Assembly (NCBI GenBank): GCA_029706075.1
Contig: JAINUG010000135.1
Span: 2,744,001-2,808,000, forward strand
Direction: 5' to 3'
Source of the DNA: Aldrovandia affinis
Lineage: Eukaryota > Chordata > Actinopteri > Notacanthiformes > Halosauridae
DNA length: 64,000 bases
The notes beneath the pieces were generated by a model, which was not told the DNA's origin, did not search any database, and worked only from the letters and a program-made list of their open reading frames with translations. Every line of letters begins with the position of its first letter. The first letter of the stretch is position 1. This document shows positions 23,081 through 37,000 of this stretch, piece after piece. Both the position numbers and the translations under genes were made by a program.

Positions 23081-25131
23081 GGGGGTTTCATAATATTTAG
23101 TCTTTTGCACTATTGTGATTTATTGTACATTTGTCTGTAAGAAATGCTTTATTCTAGCAATGTTTTTTTATAAAAAAACTAAAACTGAAATACCTTTTGT
23201 TGTCTTCGTGCATATTCAGTATTATGTAAATCTGAGAAAAGGGGAGACATAGAAGGTTAGGAATCAGATCTGTACACGTCAGGCAGTACTTATAGTCTTG
23301 AAATATTTTGTGTGCAACATGGCTCTGGGAAAACCTTCCATACATTTTCAGCGGAATAAGGTCTGAATATCAGTGTTGTCTACAATAAAAACAAATGCAC
23401 ATTACTGGTGAAGAAAATGCAGTTATTGATGATGGACATCTAATAGGCTACCCAGGACAGTATTGATTTTAAAATGTGAATCCATGCATATGTTGTCTTA
23501 CTTTGAATTGAATCAATAGAATACTTTGATTAAAATTATCTTTCTTTTGCATTTTCTTAAATGTACTTATCTTGTAAGCCTAATGTATACATGGAAAGAA
23601 AAAGAAAAAACATTCATAATCCTACTCTTGAAAGTGATATCTTTTCTGCAGAAGTTTTGGATTTTCAAAATTGTGAAACACTTTTGTATTTTGTTTTGTG
23701 TTGATTTCTTTCAATGCTGATTGTATTTTTCTTTCTTTTTTAATCCCCCCCTACTGTGTTTATCTTTACTTTGGGTTATGGCCACAAGGTGGAGCTAAAT
23801 GTTTCCGTTACAGTTGAATTAGAGATGAATGTTTGTGGTAATGCAGCTGGTTCTGTAAGCATATTTAAGTAGAAAATATTCTCTAAACAGCAGTTTATTA
23901 TTGATTCATCTTGTATTGTACTGTATCATCAATAAGGATCTCACTGCCTCTCACTGCACTTGGCTGTAAATAGACAATAGTGTTACAATAGATGTGAGGT
24001 GCATTCAACTGACAAATGTTTTACACGGCACAAGACATGAGGTACTTTTTTTTTTCAAAACATACAAAATAATAGGATTATATCCAACATCTGAAGGACT
24101 GAAGTCCCATTTGCAGTCGACATGCTTTTTCCTATAGTTAACATTGTGGTTTTCTCAGATGATTTTCAGCCACAGCAATATTGTAGCCCTCTCGTCCTAA
24201 ATGAACCGGTAATCTGACAATATAAGTGCAACATAGGCTGTATAACTGTAAACAACTAATCAAAATTAACTGTTCTTTGGTGTAATAGGACAATTACATA
24301 TGTTATGGAAAATGACAAAAATATAATGAATATATCACTGTAATATGTTTCAGGAATCTGCTGGCTTAAACAGTAGTGTCAGCTGTAGTTATTGCAGGGA
24401 GGAGATTTTACTTTCACTTTTTTTGGTGCACCAAGTGTTTCCAAAAATACATTGAAATTAGAGGCTTTTGTTAATAACATGCATTTTAAAAAAGCAGGTT
24501 AAGAGAGTTCAAGGGGGTTTTGCAGAACCGAGGAGAAACTAATGGCGCGTGAGGTAGCTGCCAAACGCAGTGGGTTTAATCAGACACCACTGAGCTTGAA
24601 TAAGAGGTGGCACAGAAGGCGTTCAGTACATTTGCGAAAAGCTACATCCAGATGCAGCATGCATTTTAAAGCTTTATTACTGGACTTGCAAGGAACACGG
24701 ACTGTGCGGTTTCCATGTTGTTTAAATAGGCATTTGAACAGGGAAATCAGTTTGGCCAGATATTGTAATGGAGGTGACGTGCATGTTGGAAGGACAAAGT
24801 AAGTTGACGTCAGGCAGGTGCAAGTGTGCAGATTAGTAGAGGCCTGGGGGCCAGAAAAGTGTAAGAAGACCATTCTGCTGAAGAGGTGAAGGAGGCTGGG
24901 AGATTTGTGCACCAAGAAAGGTGGCATTGTGTTCTGGAAGGGTAACGGTGTTGATTACTTGACAACCAAGACAAATGAAATATTATTTGAATAAACTGTG
25001 AGACAGGATAGTTTGACAAATGTCCGATGCATTTTTTATTTTTGTTGTGGAAAATGTAAATTTAAGTAACAAATACAAATTGCAGACTATTTACTGAAAT
25101 ACATTTTGAAAAAGAACCAAAACTTATTTGG

Positions 25132-25133
<2 letters not shown>

Positions 25134-25165
<32 letters not shown>
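25134..25165. repeat. Poly-T run
   Basis: About 30 T, possibly the reverse-strand tail of an old retroposed copy; no body recognised. Confidence 0.85.
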
Positions 25166-25169
<4 letters not shown>

Positions 25170-25510
25170 ATATATTTTTCTCAGACAATTTGTAATAGTG
25201 TCCTTTTAATATTAAAAAGATGATCATTCTCCCAACTTTTCTTGGTTTCATTTTTTGCAAACATTTCGCTTTTTCTGTGCACTGGATTTTTGTACATTTT
25301 TTACATGTACAGCATGCACTGTATATCCATATATTTCAATAAATACCCCCATTTCACTCATTTAAAAAACTAAGCTAAGTGTTATCATTTTGTGTGAATA
25401 CTGTCGAGCATGAAAGCGGTTTAGGAAAAAATGTTGGGCCTAAAAATCTGATTGAACAAAAATGGAAAAATGCCTTTTAGAATGTTAAACTCTCATTTGT
25501 AACAGTTGAC

Positions 25511-27745
25511 TAGGGATGTGACGGTATTAGTTTGTGACGGTATGATAACCATCCTGAAAAATACCATGGTAATCGTGGCACTGTGGTATCAATGATAAAA
25601 ATCATTAAATTATTAGCATGTGCATATACACCCACCTCTGTATTCATGTGCACCAATGTTTACTGATCATTATTAAATACATGAAGGTTAGCTCTTCAAG
25701 GTAATGACTTCTAAAAAATGTCAAGTCAAATCTTTTGAGATTAGAAGAACAAACAAGCAAAACCTTTTGTTTCGTAAACGTAATGTTTTAGCAAAAATAG
25801 AGTCAAAAATAGACAGGTTAACCAGGTCATTTCTCCCTGTGTGGTGTGGTTTGACTCTTGCTCGCTTTCCTTAAGTTTAATAAACCATGCCTATGCACAA
25901 TAAAATCTTAAGCGCAGACATGATTTTAATGTAATGACAGACAGAATTATACTTTCAATGGGAATAGAATTTCCTTCAAAAGTAATTGTATTTCAAACAA
26001 AATCAATCAATTTATAAAATGGATGGAGTAGACTACCCAGTGCACAGGGTAATATTACTACGTATCTAGGTGGTAGGCTATCAAATATGTTTCTGGAATT
26101 TCCATGCCAGCTGCTAACTCTGACAATTTCATAGTGAAGAGTCTTTATACTGTAGCAGTTTGCTCATTCGTTATCTGCTCCATTGGTGTGATCAATGTCC
26201 ATTGAAATGAATTGGTGAGCTAACTAGTTTCATGACAACACAGCGTCGGACAATGCAACGTTAGCTAGCTCCCTAAGTAGGCTAATATAAGCAGCTTGAC
26301 TAAGCCATTTCTGGGCTTGCTGCTACATATTGCAAAGATTCTGATAAAAGCTGAAGCCCAAATGGCTAGCTAGCAAGCAATCAATAAGTATGAATTAAGT
26401 CTGCAGGAACTGTAGCCTATACTGTGACTAAAAGATATTTTGAAATGGTGTCATGGTTTTGAGAAGAAGAAAAAAGATCTATGCAAAATGTAAAAATAAT
26501 ATTGGAATGAATATTGGCACGCCTAGGGGGTTGTAGGTAACTCACTAGGCTTTTGCCTCGTACCTGCCAATATTCAAAGCAAGCCTAAGCAAAGTAGCAA
26601 CATACAAAATAGTCCTGAAGTGCACATGCCGGTCGAGAAACTTTAATAAAATTGCTTGTCCGGTCTAAGTAGGTCCCTCTTAATTATTCGCAAATTTTTG
26701 GCCGTAATAATGGTATACCGCGGTATAACAGGCCACGGTATAACTAACTACAAACTTGCTATGCCGAATATCATGTGAAACGAACCTAAGGTAATTGAGA
26801 TTCAATTTCACTTGGTGCAGAATTCTACTTAATTCGTGCGGAGTCAGTTTTCAGTGAGATTTGTCGTCTGCTCCACGTTGATTCAGTCAGGTTTGAAATA
26901 GGAGGTGAACCACCCGAACTGTAGCAAAAAGACTACCCAGATTTTAGAGCTACTACCGTGGTAATGGTATACAGTGATTTTTAAATAGTCAAAATCTGAT
27001 ACCGTCCCATGCCTATGTGGAACACTAAAAGGCTTCAGTTAAATTCTGGTTTCGAGTAGTGAGTCTATAGCTAAAGCAATAGCTTTTTGATAAATAGTTA
27101 AAGAATTAGTAACATTTTTTTCTACATTTTCAAAGATAAGATTGTTAGTTAAACTATTGACAATTAAGTCAAACATGTTCACCCACCTCAGAGAGCACCA
27201 CCCTCTGAGGTTTCTTCCATGCAATGACCACCACTGCCTTGAACCCCGTGAAATAGAAACAGATCCTCATGAAATGGAAGTGCTACAGTGAGCTGCTGAA
27301 TCTCAAACTAGAGACACGCTGCTCTGGCGTGGCAACCTCGGTAAAACCTTTGAGAGTGCTTACAAGTGATGGGCAATAGTGTCAGAACAAGGAGCGAAGC
27401 TACTAGCTTAACTACATTTCCCAGTATTTAGCATCACATTTTAAATCAAATAGCGGGATAGCTTTTCATAGCTTTCAGTGAGGAATAGCTTTCATTTAGC
27501 GGTTTCATGTATGTTTTTTGTAGAGTAACTGGTAGCTTAGCTTGCTACATTTTCCAAGTAGCTTTGCCCAACACTGATGCTTATGCAATTTCTAATCCAA
27601 CACATATTTAACCATTATTATTTTGTATCAAATACCACGATATACTACCAACTTGGTTATCGCGATTACCAAAATGTTTACGGAATGATAATGATCGATT
27701 CTGACACCGTGGTATACGTCAAACCGGTATACCGTGACATCCCTA
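25511..27745. mobile_element. Non-autonomous hAT-type element
   Basis: Perfect 16-bp inverted ends (TAGGGATGTGACGGTA and its complement) with an 8-bp target duplication CAGTTGAC at 25503-25510 and 27746-27753, as in hAT. No transposase frame in 2.2 kb. Inner copies of the end sequence occur near 26707-26750 and 26996-27015, and a smaller element is nested at 27363-27576. Confidence 0.88.
27363..27576. mobile_element. Small hAT-like MITE nested in the hAT element
   Basis: Ends CAAGTGATGGGCAA and TTGCCCAACACTG are imperfect inverted repeats. The inner TAGCTT/AAGCTA motifs are typical of a common fish MITE. Flanking TGCTTA appears on both sides. Confidence 0.6.
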
Positions 27746-27976
27746 CAGTTGACAAAATCATTAAAAAGAGGAAGATTCATACTTTAAGACCTGTTATTAA
27801 ATGAAGATATTTAACACGTAAGCTTCCAAAAGTGAATTCATGTGAAAGCCAATTTACCACTGTGCAACTCTAGCCAGCCATTCAATAAAAAAAATATTTT
27901 TAATAACTAGCATTTTAATTGGTAAGACCTTTAGCTAATTTTAGCCAATGGTTGAGACTCCTCTTGTTAGGGTCTA

Positions 27977-29387
27977 CAGTGCATCCGGAAAGTATTCATA
28001 TCGCTTCACTTTTTCCACATTTTGTTATGTTACAGCCTTATTCCAAAATAGATTAAATTCTTTCTTTTTTCTCAAAATTCTACACACAATACCCCATAAT
28101 GACAAAGTGAAAAGTTTTAGAAATTTTAGCAAATGTATTACAAATAAAAAATTTAAAAATATCACATGAACATATTCACTCCGTTTGCTATGACACTCAA
28201 AATTCAGGTGCATTCTGTTTCCACTGATTCCAACAAGCACAGTGGTCTCCATCATTCATAAATGGAAGAAGTTTGGAACCACCAGGACTCTTCCTAGAGC
28301 TGGCCGCCCGGCCAAACAGCAATCGGAGGAGAAGGGCCTTGGTCAGGGAGGTGAAAGGCACATGACAGCCCGCTTGGAGTTTGCCAAAAGGCACTTAACC
28401 CATTAAGACCTGGAGGCCTTGGTCATTGAGCGATTAATGAAATGCGCTGTGATTGAAAAGGCACATGGCTTTTTTTTTTTTGAATTTTTTTCCAGAAAAC
28501 CCTCAGGTTTTAAGAGGTTGTGTAGAATAATTGCTTAGGTTTTAATAGGCGTTTTTAGCAGGCATTTTAGGTCTAAATGGGTTAAAGGACTCTCAGACCA
28601 TGAGAAACAAAATTATCTGGTCTGATGAAACCAAGATTGAACTCTTTGGCCTGAATGCCAAGTGTCATGTCTGGAGGACACCAGGCACCGCTCATCACCT
28701 GGCCAATACCATCCAGCAGCATCATGCTGTGGGGATATTTTTCAGTGGCAGGAACTGGGAGACTAGTCAGGATCGAGGGAAAGACGAATGCAGCAATGTA
28801 CAGAGAGATCCTTGATGAAAACCTGCTCCAGAGCGCTCTGGACCTCAGACTGGGGCGAAGGTTCACCTTCCAACAGGACAACGACCCTAAGCACACAGCC
28901 AAGATAACAAAGGAGTGGCTTCGGGACAAGTCTGTGAATATCCTTGAGTGGCCCAGCCAGAGCTCAGACTTGAACCTGATTGAACATCTCTGGAAAGACC
29001 TGAAAATAGCTGTGCACCGATGCTCCCCATCCAACCTGATGGAGCTTGAGAGGATCTGCAAAGAAGAATGGGAGAAACTGCCCCAAAATAGGTGTGCCAA
29101 GCATGTAGCATCATACTCAAAGAAGACTTGAGGCTGTAACTGCTGCCAAAGGTGCTTCAACAAAGTATTGAGTAAAGGATGTGAATACATATGCACATGT
29201 GATATTTGAGTGTTTTATTTTTAATAAATGTGCAAAAATGTATAAAAACCTTTTTTCACTTTGTCATTATGGGGTATTGTGTGTAGAATTTTGAGAAAAA
29301 AATGAATTTAATCCATTTTGGAATAAGGCTGTGACATAACAAAATGTGGAAAAAGTGAAGCGATATGAATACTTTCCGGATGCACTG
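27977..29387 (+). mobile_element. Tc1-like transposon, decayed, with a nested MITE
   Basis: TA at 27975-27976 and 29388-29389. Inverted repeats of about 85 bp begin CAGTGCATCCGGAAAGTATT. The transposase relic on + (28600-29131) keeps NKIIWSDETKIELFG, TFQQDNDPKHTAKITKEWL and SSDLNLIEHLWKDLK in two frames. The N-terminal DNA-binding part is mostly deleted. Split by the element at 28399-28581. Confidence 0.93.
28399..28581. mobile_element. piggyBac-like MITE at TTAA, nested in Tc1
   Basis: 183 bp flanked by TTAA (28395-28398, 28582-28585). Ends CCCATTAAGACCT and AGGTCTAAATGGG are inverted repeats (12 of 13). A TTAA duplication and CCC ends are the piggyBac hallmark. Confidence 0.85.
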
Positions 29388-29613
29388 TACCTACAAAGGG
29401 AGTGCTCCGGGTTGCTCGGTAACCTCAAGACAACACACATTTGTCCTCTGGTACAACAGTAACACTTCTACAGTACTTCTCAGTAAACCTTTTACACCAA
29501 GTAAACATTTTACACTTCTCAGTAAAATGTGTTTTATTCCCTTTTACATTTTTTTTACCATGGGAGATCCAATGGTGAGGCTTAGTGACAATGCCTAATA
29601 TGTGATTGGTGCA

Positions 29614-29835
29614 GGCAGGCAGTGTGGTATAATGGTTAGGGAACTGGGCTTGTAACGTTAAGGTTGCAGGTTCGATCCCCAGGTGGGGCACTGCCATTGT
29701 ACCCTTGAGCAAGGTACTTAACCTGAATTGCTTCAGTTAATATCCAGCTGTATAAATGGGTTGTAAATAAATGTAAACTGTGTAAGTCGCTCTGGATAAG
29801 AGCGTCTGCTAAATGCCTGTAATGTAATGTAATGT
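29614..29835 (+). mobile_element. tRNA-derived SINE, family B
   Basis: Full-length sense copy about 230 bp after the Tc1 element, ending in (TGTAA)-type repeats. Confidence 0.88.
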
Positions 29836-31565
29836 GCACTAAGTGGAAGGCTCCCAGGCCTGGGGAAGCAGTGTGGGCCCGTGGTCACGCACATCTTCAG
29901 TGGTCCTGAGCTGCAGCCCTTCTGCCACTGGCCTGCACTGGCATCAAGTCTAAACAGTGCTGCACAGGTGATGCAGGCCTACTGTTTCTGCAGCTGATAC
30001 GATAGGAAAAATGCAATACTAGTCTTAAGATACAGGTCTGAAAATATGAAATTCCCCATATGTTATCACACCTGGGGGTGCATAAACCTCTGACATGGTG
30101 TTTAATTGGGTATTTAATTAACAGTGCAATTTCATTTCAATGGTTGTACCTGATTATTACTGTTAGGACTAGGAAAATATCCTGCTGAAAATTACCTGAA
30201 TGAGCCCAACGGTGAAATTATTGCCCAGAGGAAATTGAAGTACCCTTCAGCCTGTGCGCCACTTCCTTGATTTGTGCTTCTACATTTGTGGTGTTTAAGA
30301 TTCCATGTCAATAGGAGCAGAGGGCACTTAAGTGGGACTTATGCGATTGAACTGCTGCTTGCTGCGGTCGGTTATGATGGTTAATTGCTCCTTATGTTAG
30401 CGACAAATTATCAACAGATTACCTGTAATATTACGTGCTTCAGCTGCAATACTTGTCATAGGCGAAGGAAGGGGCCGAATTACATTTTTGTGCACTTTTG
30501 TTTTTAATCCCCAACCTTGTAGCATGCACTACCAAAACCACAAGAACACTCTGCACGAGTGGTACAGTTAGCACTGTTAGCAAGCTTTGCTTTGCATTAC
30601 TCTCTGCTGGTGCAGTGAATCACATTTAATCAAGACGGTATTAAGTCGGTTTTGATCACGCACATTTTCTAAATGTCAAATATACGTTTGCATGTTTATT
30701 TTGCACGATACCGTAATGCGGTCCGACGTGCACTTGACGACAAGAAGCAGAGCAGCGGAGTTAACCGCCGTCTGACCTGGTCTGGCTCAGCGACCGACCA
30801 CAGCCCCCAGCCCACATCCACGTTCTCGGTGTGCCTCATGGACATGGACCGAGGGGACAGCAGAGTTGGGGATGGGGGGGGTTGGGGGGTCATAAATCAG
30901 ATTTAAACGGCCAGGAATTCAGTGCAGCAGCACTGTGCTCCCGTTCTCACCGCGGGGTACCACCGACGAGCGGGGGCTGTCTTTCAGCCAATAAAATTTT
31001 AAAAAGACACACTGGGACATGTGTAGTGAAAGAACAGCTTGCGTGTAACGAAGCGTTCAAGACCCGCTCCCGACACCCGTTAAGTTTACGTTGCTTATTT
31101 GCTTAGCAGGCCACCTTATCCGCTCTGATTTTCGCAGGACACCTCGAAAGGTCAATCGAAGACCGCCAAGGAATGGAAACGATTCAAACTTGGCCTCCCT
31201 CCCTCAGCTCCGTCACCCTGGGAAAACGCAGGTTTCTAGCGCAGCAGCTCCCCAGATAAGAGCCATGGGGGGGCGACGATGCGACGTGTCCTCTTTTTGA
31301 AAGACCCAGGCTTTCCACATGGTATTCTCATTTGTGCCTGCAGGCAGAGTAACGGGGTGGCCCTGCTGGTCTATATTTGAGGGCTGAGTGTTTGGTTTTC
31401 CTCTAACTGTGGAGTCAGCTGTGTCAGATGGAGAAGCTGTAACCCGAGACTGGTTTGAGCTCACTTCCTAGATTTACTCCTCTCCAGACGCTCCGGTGGA
31501 ACCTGTCCTCCCTCCCCCTCCCCCCCCCCGACACCAACCCCCCTTAACCGTCCCCAAACCCCCCC

Positions 31566-31597
31566 CTCCTCCTCCTCCTCCTCCTCCTCCTCCTCTG
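31566..31597. repeat. (CTC)n microsatellite
   Basis: About ten CTC units in a C-rich intergenic stretch. Confidence 0.9.
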
Positions 31598-33739
31598 TAG
31601 ATGACCTCCTGCCAGTGCAGGGAGAGGCACCCTCTGTGCTCTCTGAGTGCTGCTTAGGTGCGGAAGTCTGAGACAGGGAGAGGACCAGGAGCAGCCGTGA
31701 CCCTGTCCCATTGGAATAGTTTCGGCTCTGCTGCCTGCAAGGTGATCCACTGGTAAGACTCCCGATTTTCGCGCGGAGCTCTGCTTTTATGCCCCCCCTC
31801 CCCACCGAGGAACAATTAGCAGGGGGAAGGGGGGGCGGCTTCTCGGGGATGTTAAGAGCCGGCGAGTGCGCCTTGTGTCACAGGATCCTCACTCGTACAC
31901 CGGGCTGTGGTGGAGAGTGTCATCGGCCGCTTCCTTTGCATGCCGTTACGGAAGATCCATGGTGGTCTGCCTCTGAACCAACCATGAACCGAGAGAGGGA
32001 GCAGGAGTCACCAGGGTGCACTCCTCTCGTTTGGACGTCATCTTAGAGCTTAAGCGCAAAATGGCAATTTTGTGAGACGCAGCCACGGTGTCTGGAGGGG
32101 GAAAAAAGCATGACTCAACAGTTCTAATGGAATGGACTCAAGCTTGTGGCAGACCGGAGGCAATAGATCGGTTGTATAAAAATCTGTAACATCCACAAGG
32201 AGATATTGTCATTGCCTTGAGATAAAGTATGCGTTTGCAGTTATTTATGTATTTGTAGTGCAGAGGGTGAGGCAATAGCATTCCAGGGTGGGGTTCAAGC
32301 GGGTGGGGGTGTTAGCAAGTGGCGAAGGGTGAGGAAAGGGGGCAGGATAAACTTGACTTTTACAAGCCGACAGCTGTGATTGGCTAACCACAGACCATGT
32401 GACCCTCCTACATATGTCACCTCTCATGTTGTTTAGGATACAGGGGATTTGTAGTCTTGGTCGAGTGCCATGGGTCTTTATGATTCAGATACCAAAATGC
32501 CTGAATAACTCAAGTGGTTACTCCTCAAGATGGGTTGGTTATGTGGTCAGTGGGATACACTGGACGTCTTTGGTCCCATTCACACTAAGGCTGAATACAC
32601 GGTTCCCCTTCCTGCACTTAGTTACAGTTATGTCCACACAGTTATGACAGTTAGCAACACCCATACTGTACAAGTAGTCCTACTAGAAGGTGGTACTGAA
32701 AATGGTTCTTTCCGCCAGTGTGCAAATAAGTATGTGCTTGCGCGTGTCAACCAGTGAAGCGCTGATATCATGTTTACTCAAATATGCAAACAACGGCCTC
32801 CTGCTTTTTAAAATATGTCCATGTGCATCATACTGGAAACTGTCTCTCGACAGGGGAGCTGCCTCTGTGGCCATATCATTAGCCGTCTTGCACAATGTTT
32901 TCGTCAGTTGGTGGGAGAACCCACTAATCCCTACCCAGGGGGCACAGAGGCTTCCCACACATTTGCCAGTGGTCTCGCCACCATGTCTTCTGCTTGTCTC
33001 CATGTGTCTAAATATGTGAAGTACATCAATAAGATCGCTAAAGATAGCTGGGGGACTAGAGGACGGGGGAGGGGGGAGGGGGGGGGGCATGCAATATGGC
33101 TGCTGACTCATGTGACCAAAACAGAAACGGGTTTCATTTAACCCTTAAGACACCCTTGTGGAAATTGTACAGAGGCAGAGTCTCTGTGCAGAGAGCCCTG
33201 AATGAAAAAATGAATGTCGAGTTGTAGTTGCAGGGGTCTGATGCTACCTCGATTACGTCTTTCCAGTCTCCCAGGATATTGAGTGGAGTTCTGCAGAACA
33301 GTGCTTCAGAATGAGATTTTCCTAAGGCCTTTTATCGGACTACATGGAACCCCCTGGTTTGCGGATGGAACATAACTGGATTCCGTAACAAATGTTCACT
33401 GCACTGGTTTTCCATGGACAGCATCTATATTACAAAGAGTTTTTCCCCCATCAGTTACAAGTGTTTCAGGATCAGGGCTGCCAGGCTGATTTCAGAAATC
33501 CCAAGCCAAAGTTACATAATCTTTTCTGCAAATGAAGCCAAAAAGTGTGCACGATGCCCTCAAAAACAAAAGCCAACGCCCGCAAACTAATCAAATATGG
33601 AAAATTTCAGATTTGACCTATTTATTTCTTGATTGGAATAATCACTGTGGAATGAAATATAAACTGAAACTGTGAAGAGTCACTAAAGTGTGCAGTACTG
33701 TGTTTCCAAACAAGAAAGAAAAACTATTTTTTATTTACC

Positions 33740-34080
33740 CCCCCATTTCTCCCAATTTTTTAGCCAATTGTAACCTCTCCTAATTTAACTATCCCACCGT
33801 ATCGTACTACAAGCTCGCCTCCACAACTCTGGGACCGCAGTGATAAAGACACCGTACCACCTCCTGTGAGACGGAACGCGCCACGCCGTCGTCTAACTGA
33901 CACACACGGAGCCACTTTTCCACGTGGCGAGTTCATGCAGTCTTCCTGGGGCAGACAGCTACTCACCGCCCTCGAGTGGGACTCCCAGGCCAGAGCCGGG
34001 CTGGGCTCGAACCTTAGGCTGCAGTTGTCAACCTGCACTTACAACACGTGCCTTAACCTGTTGCTCCTCCCAGGAGTCTG
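33740..34080 (-). mobile_element. Old GC-rich SINE-like repeat
   Basis: Starts with TTTCTCCCAATTTTTTAGCC and ends with a tRNA-head-like TTACAACACG...CCTCCCAGGAG stretch. Same layout as 61800-62160, badly decayed. Confidence 0.5.
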
Positions 34081-37000
34081 AAGGCAAAGCCTAACAGTTG
34101 TAAAAGTTTTGTGAATAGCTGCGCTGTAGTCAGACTCGTGACTGAATGTAAATGTTTCGCCTGAAGCCTTGAGCCCGTGCTTCGGTTGCTCTCTCCGTCT
34201 CCCTTTACTTTGAGCGTGCAGTGTGTTTTACAGACTGACGGCCAAAACGCATCAGCTGCAACAGCAGCAGTTTTTCCACGCATCGTGTACGACAGGTTGT
34301 GCATTAACTGCAGGCCCGTTATTGAGGGTGTCCCAGTCACCCAACTTTAGGCTGGTGCCTGTTTTTGCACTACACTGTGCAGCTAAATTAAGAGTCTAGG
34401 TGCATGCAAATGACAAAATAAAGTCCAAAGGGAAAGATGTGATTCCATTACCTCATCCTATTTTTGTGTGCATCGTCCATAACTTGGCCCATGTATCCCA
34501 GGTTCCTTTGGCTAGACTGGAAAATAAACACAGTTCTTCAATAAAATTAATTTTACGGCGATTGAGACTATTCAAAAACCAGGTGGGTCAGGGGTGGACT
34601 CGAATCACTAAATAACTACAGCCGCGACAATTTCCAGAAGACTGGAAATGTATTCTGTGCAAATCAGCCAAATCTTGTCAACGACGACCAAAACAAACGG
34701 CATTGCATCAGACCTATGGAGGATTTTAAACTGGAGTGGCACCGATTGGCAAGCCCGTTCACGTGACACAGACCGACACGGCCACACGACCAGACAGAGG
34801 CCAGTGAAGGATGAGAGAACTCCAAGTGTCAAGGCACTATACTCCGCATAGCACACGCAATGCTTCCGCGGTCAGGGCGTTTATCAGCTTAATGCCACAT
34901 TCTCAGGTCTGAGTGCCACCAAATAAGTAACGCCCTCACTACGACACCTGCATAAAATAACCTTTCAAAAATGAACCAATATTGATCAACATTTGTAACA
35001 TTGTATAAACATAAAATAAATGCTCATAAACATTTATAACATGTTTATAACAGCCTTTATAATCACACATGTCCATTTGAAGGCTTCGGTCTTCAGGCAC
35101 TAGTAAGTCATCATGCGCAAGAAACGGATGGAAAGAGTTTCGTTGATCAACCTAGGAAAATGGCCTCTATGGTAAATGCAATTTGCAGAGTGTAACTGAA
35201 TTCTTGTTCTGTATTATTCAAGGATCAGTTGCAATGTTTTTGTTATATTTTGGCAAAGGTAATTCCAGAGGTTTTGAGCAGCAGACATATTAGCTGAAAT
35301 CACGGTTTGCGGAGGAAAGGTTGAAAAAAGAAAGAAAGAAATAAAGTCTCCATCTTTGGTTTCTCATTCAAAGAAACGCCCACCTAACAGCCATTAATCA
35401 CCGCCGTCTTCCAGGTCTCCCAGCAGCCCATCTGTTTTTATTATTGATTAAATGATTACATCCAGCTGCTCCTGCCCGAGCAGCACACCGTTATTTCAAT
35501 TGTGTCCCGAAAGAATGTTTTCGGACGGAAACTGATACGCGAGGCCACATTAGCCAAGCAGCTGTTGGGACTGACAAGGCTTCGACCGGCGACAGTCTGG
35601 TGAGGGCCAGACGAGAGAAATATTAAGGATGAACGCAGAGTCGGAGAATGATAATCTCCTTTCTCTTCTGTTCTTCTTCTCTCCACTAGAATGTACACAC
35701 CGGTTTAGTTGTCAACAAGGCCCGTGAGTAACAAGCACGGGGGCACAACAGAAGGTCAGCAATAGCACGGTGGAACCGCACTGTGCTGAGAAGAAATCTC
35801 TTGCTGGAAGAGTGACTGGGTGAGTGAAAGTAAATGACTGGGACTGGCAGTTAAGACTGTAACCCCCCCCACCCCGATTTTGCCCACAGGTCGTTTTTGG
35901 GTAGCTTATTGCTTGTCGTTTCTCTGTAAACGCGCATTTCATCACGTGGCCTGATACAGTGAGGGAAGCTCTGAAATATGCTCCATGCTCTCATCTCATA
36001 TTCTCAATGCACCCCGTCGTCTCCACCCGCACTGACCCCCTGGCTTAAGCCCGGAGGCTTGCTTTCACACAATATTTCACGATTGTCTGTCCCGAATGGA
36101 CTGAAGCAACAAAGGGCAGGACCACGGGAAGGCCCGGCGTGAATATGTGAATTAATCTCCTGCCAGGACTGTGGAAGGCACTTTGTTGCAGCCGGTGACA
36201 CGCCAGGCCAGAGGGGGGGGAAGATTTATCATGCACCATGTGTTTCTAAATCCAACGCGGAGAAGACGCCCAAATTAGACACAGGGCGGCTCGGGTTTCC
36301 CAGGCCGGATCGACAGTACCCCACCGGGCTCCCAGGGCTGAGAACTGGTGAGGGCCCAGAAATCAGATCCCCCCCCTTCCCCTTCCCCTTCCCAGAGTGG
36401 GGCTCAGAATGCCACAATACACTCGAATATAAAGGTGTGTTTACGGAGTGCTCAAGCTGAAGCTGAAACTGGGAACGTTTGCTTTGGGAAAATAATCTGA
36501 AAGCGGTGCGTTTCCGGTGCCCGTCCCGCTCAAGAAACGCTGTACCGCACGCGCACAACACGTTCCTGTAATCTTTGTGTTATAGCGCCATCTCGAAGGG
36601 TTAGCGTGTTTCATCGGCTTTGACGGCGTTTGCGGTGCACGTCAAACAGTAGCGCGTAGATCGTTTCAACGTTTAATGAATGAAATAAAACGTTCATGGC
36701 TGTTTCATTGCTTTGAGACACATCCACCAATTTGAAACGTAGATACCAGTTCACACTGAATCAAATGTCTTTTGTTTCTTTTACACACAAAGCCACAGTT
36801 GCATTCTCTCAGACATCTGTTCAATGTGTCTAACGTCAGCACATGTTAACAGCTGTTAAACTACTGAAATTCCCAGCATTATGATTGAAAAGAACAATCA
36901 AAGATTTCCACAAAGATGAGCTATTAATAGAATACAATACATTTGTGCCCAGATCATTTTGCACGACTAAATAAAATGTTACTAAAATAAATGTTATGCA

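Larger units (their letters stand above)
21301..25502 (+). other. Kinase 3' UTR and downstream flank
   Basis: AT-rich, no coding frame. Three AATAAA signals listed. The stretch 22690-22860 has many ATTA/TAAT cores and may be a conserved non-coding element, which I cannot test. Confidence 0.6.

Noticed and set aside
28582..29196. 204-residue - frame in the Tc1 element
   Set aside because: Shadow of the + strand transposase relic.
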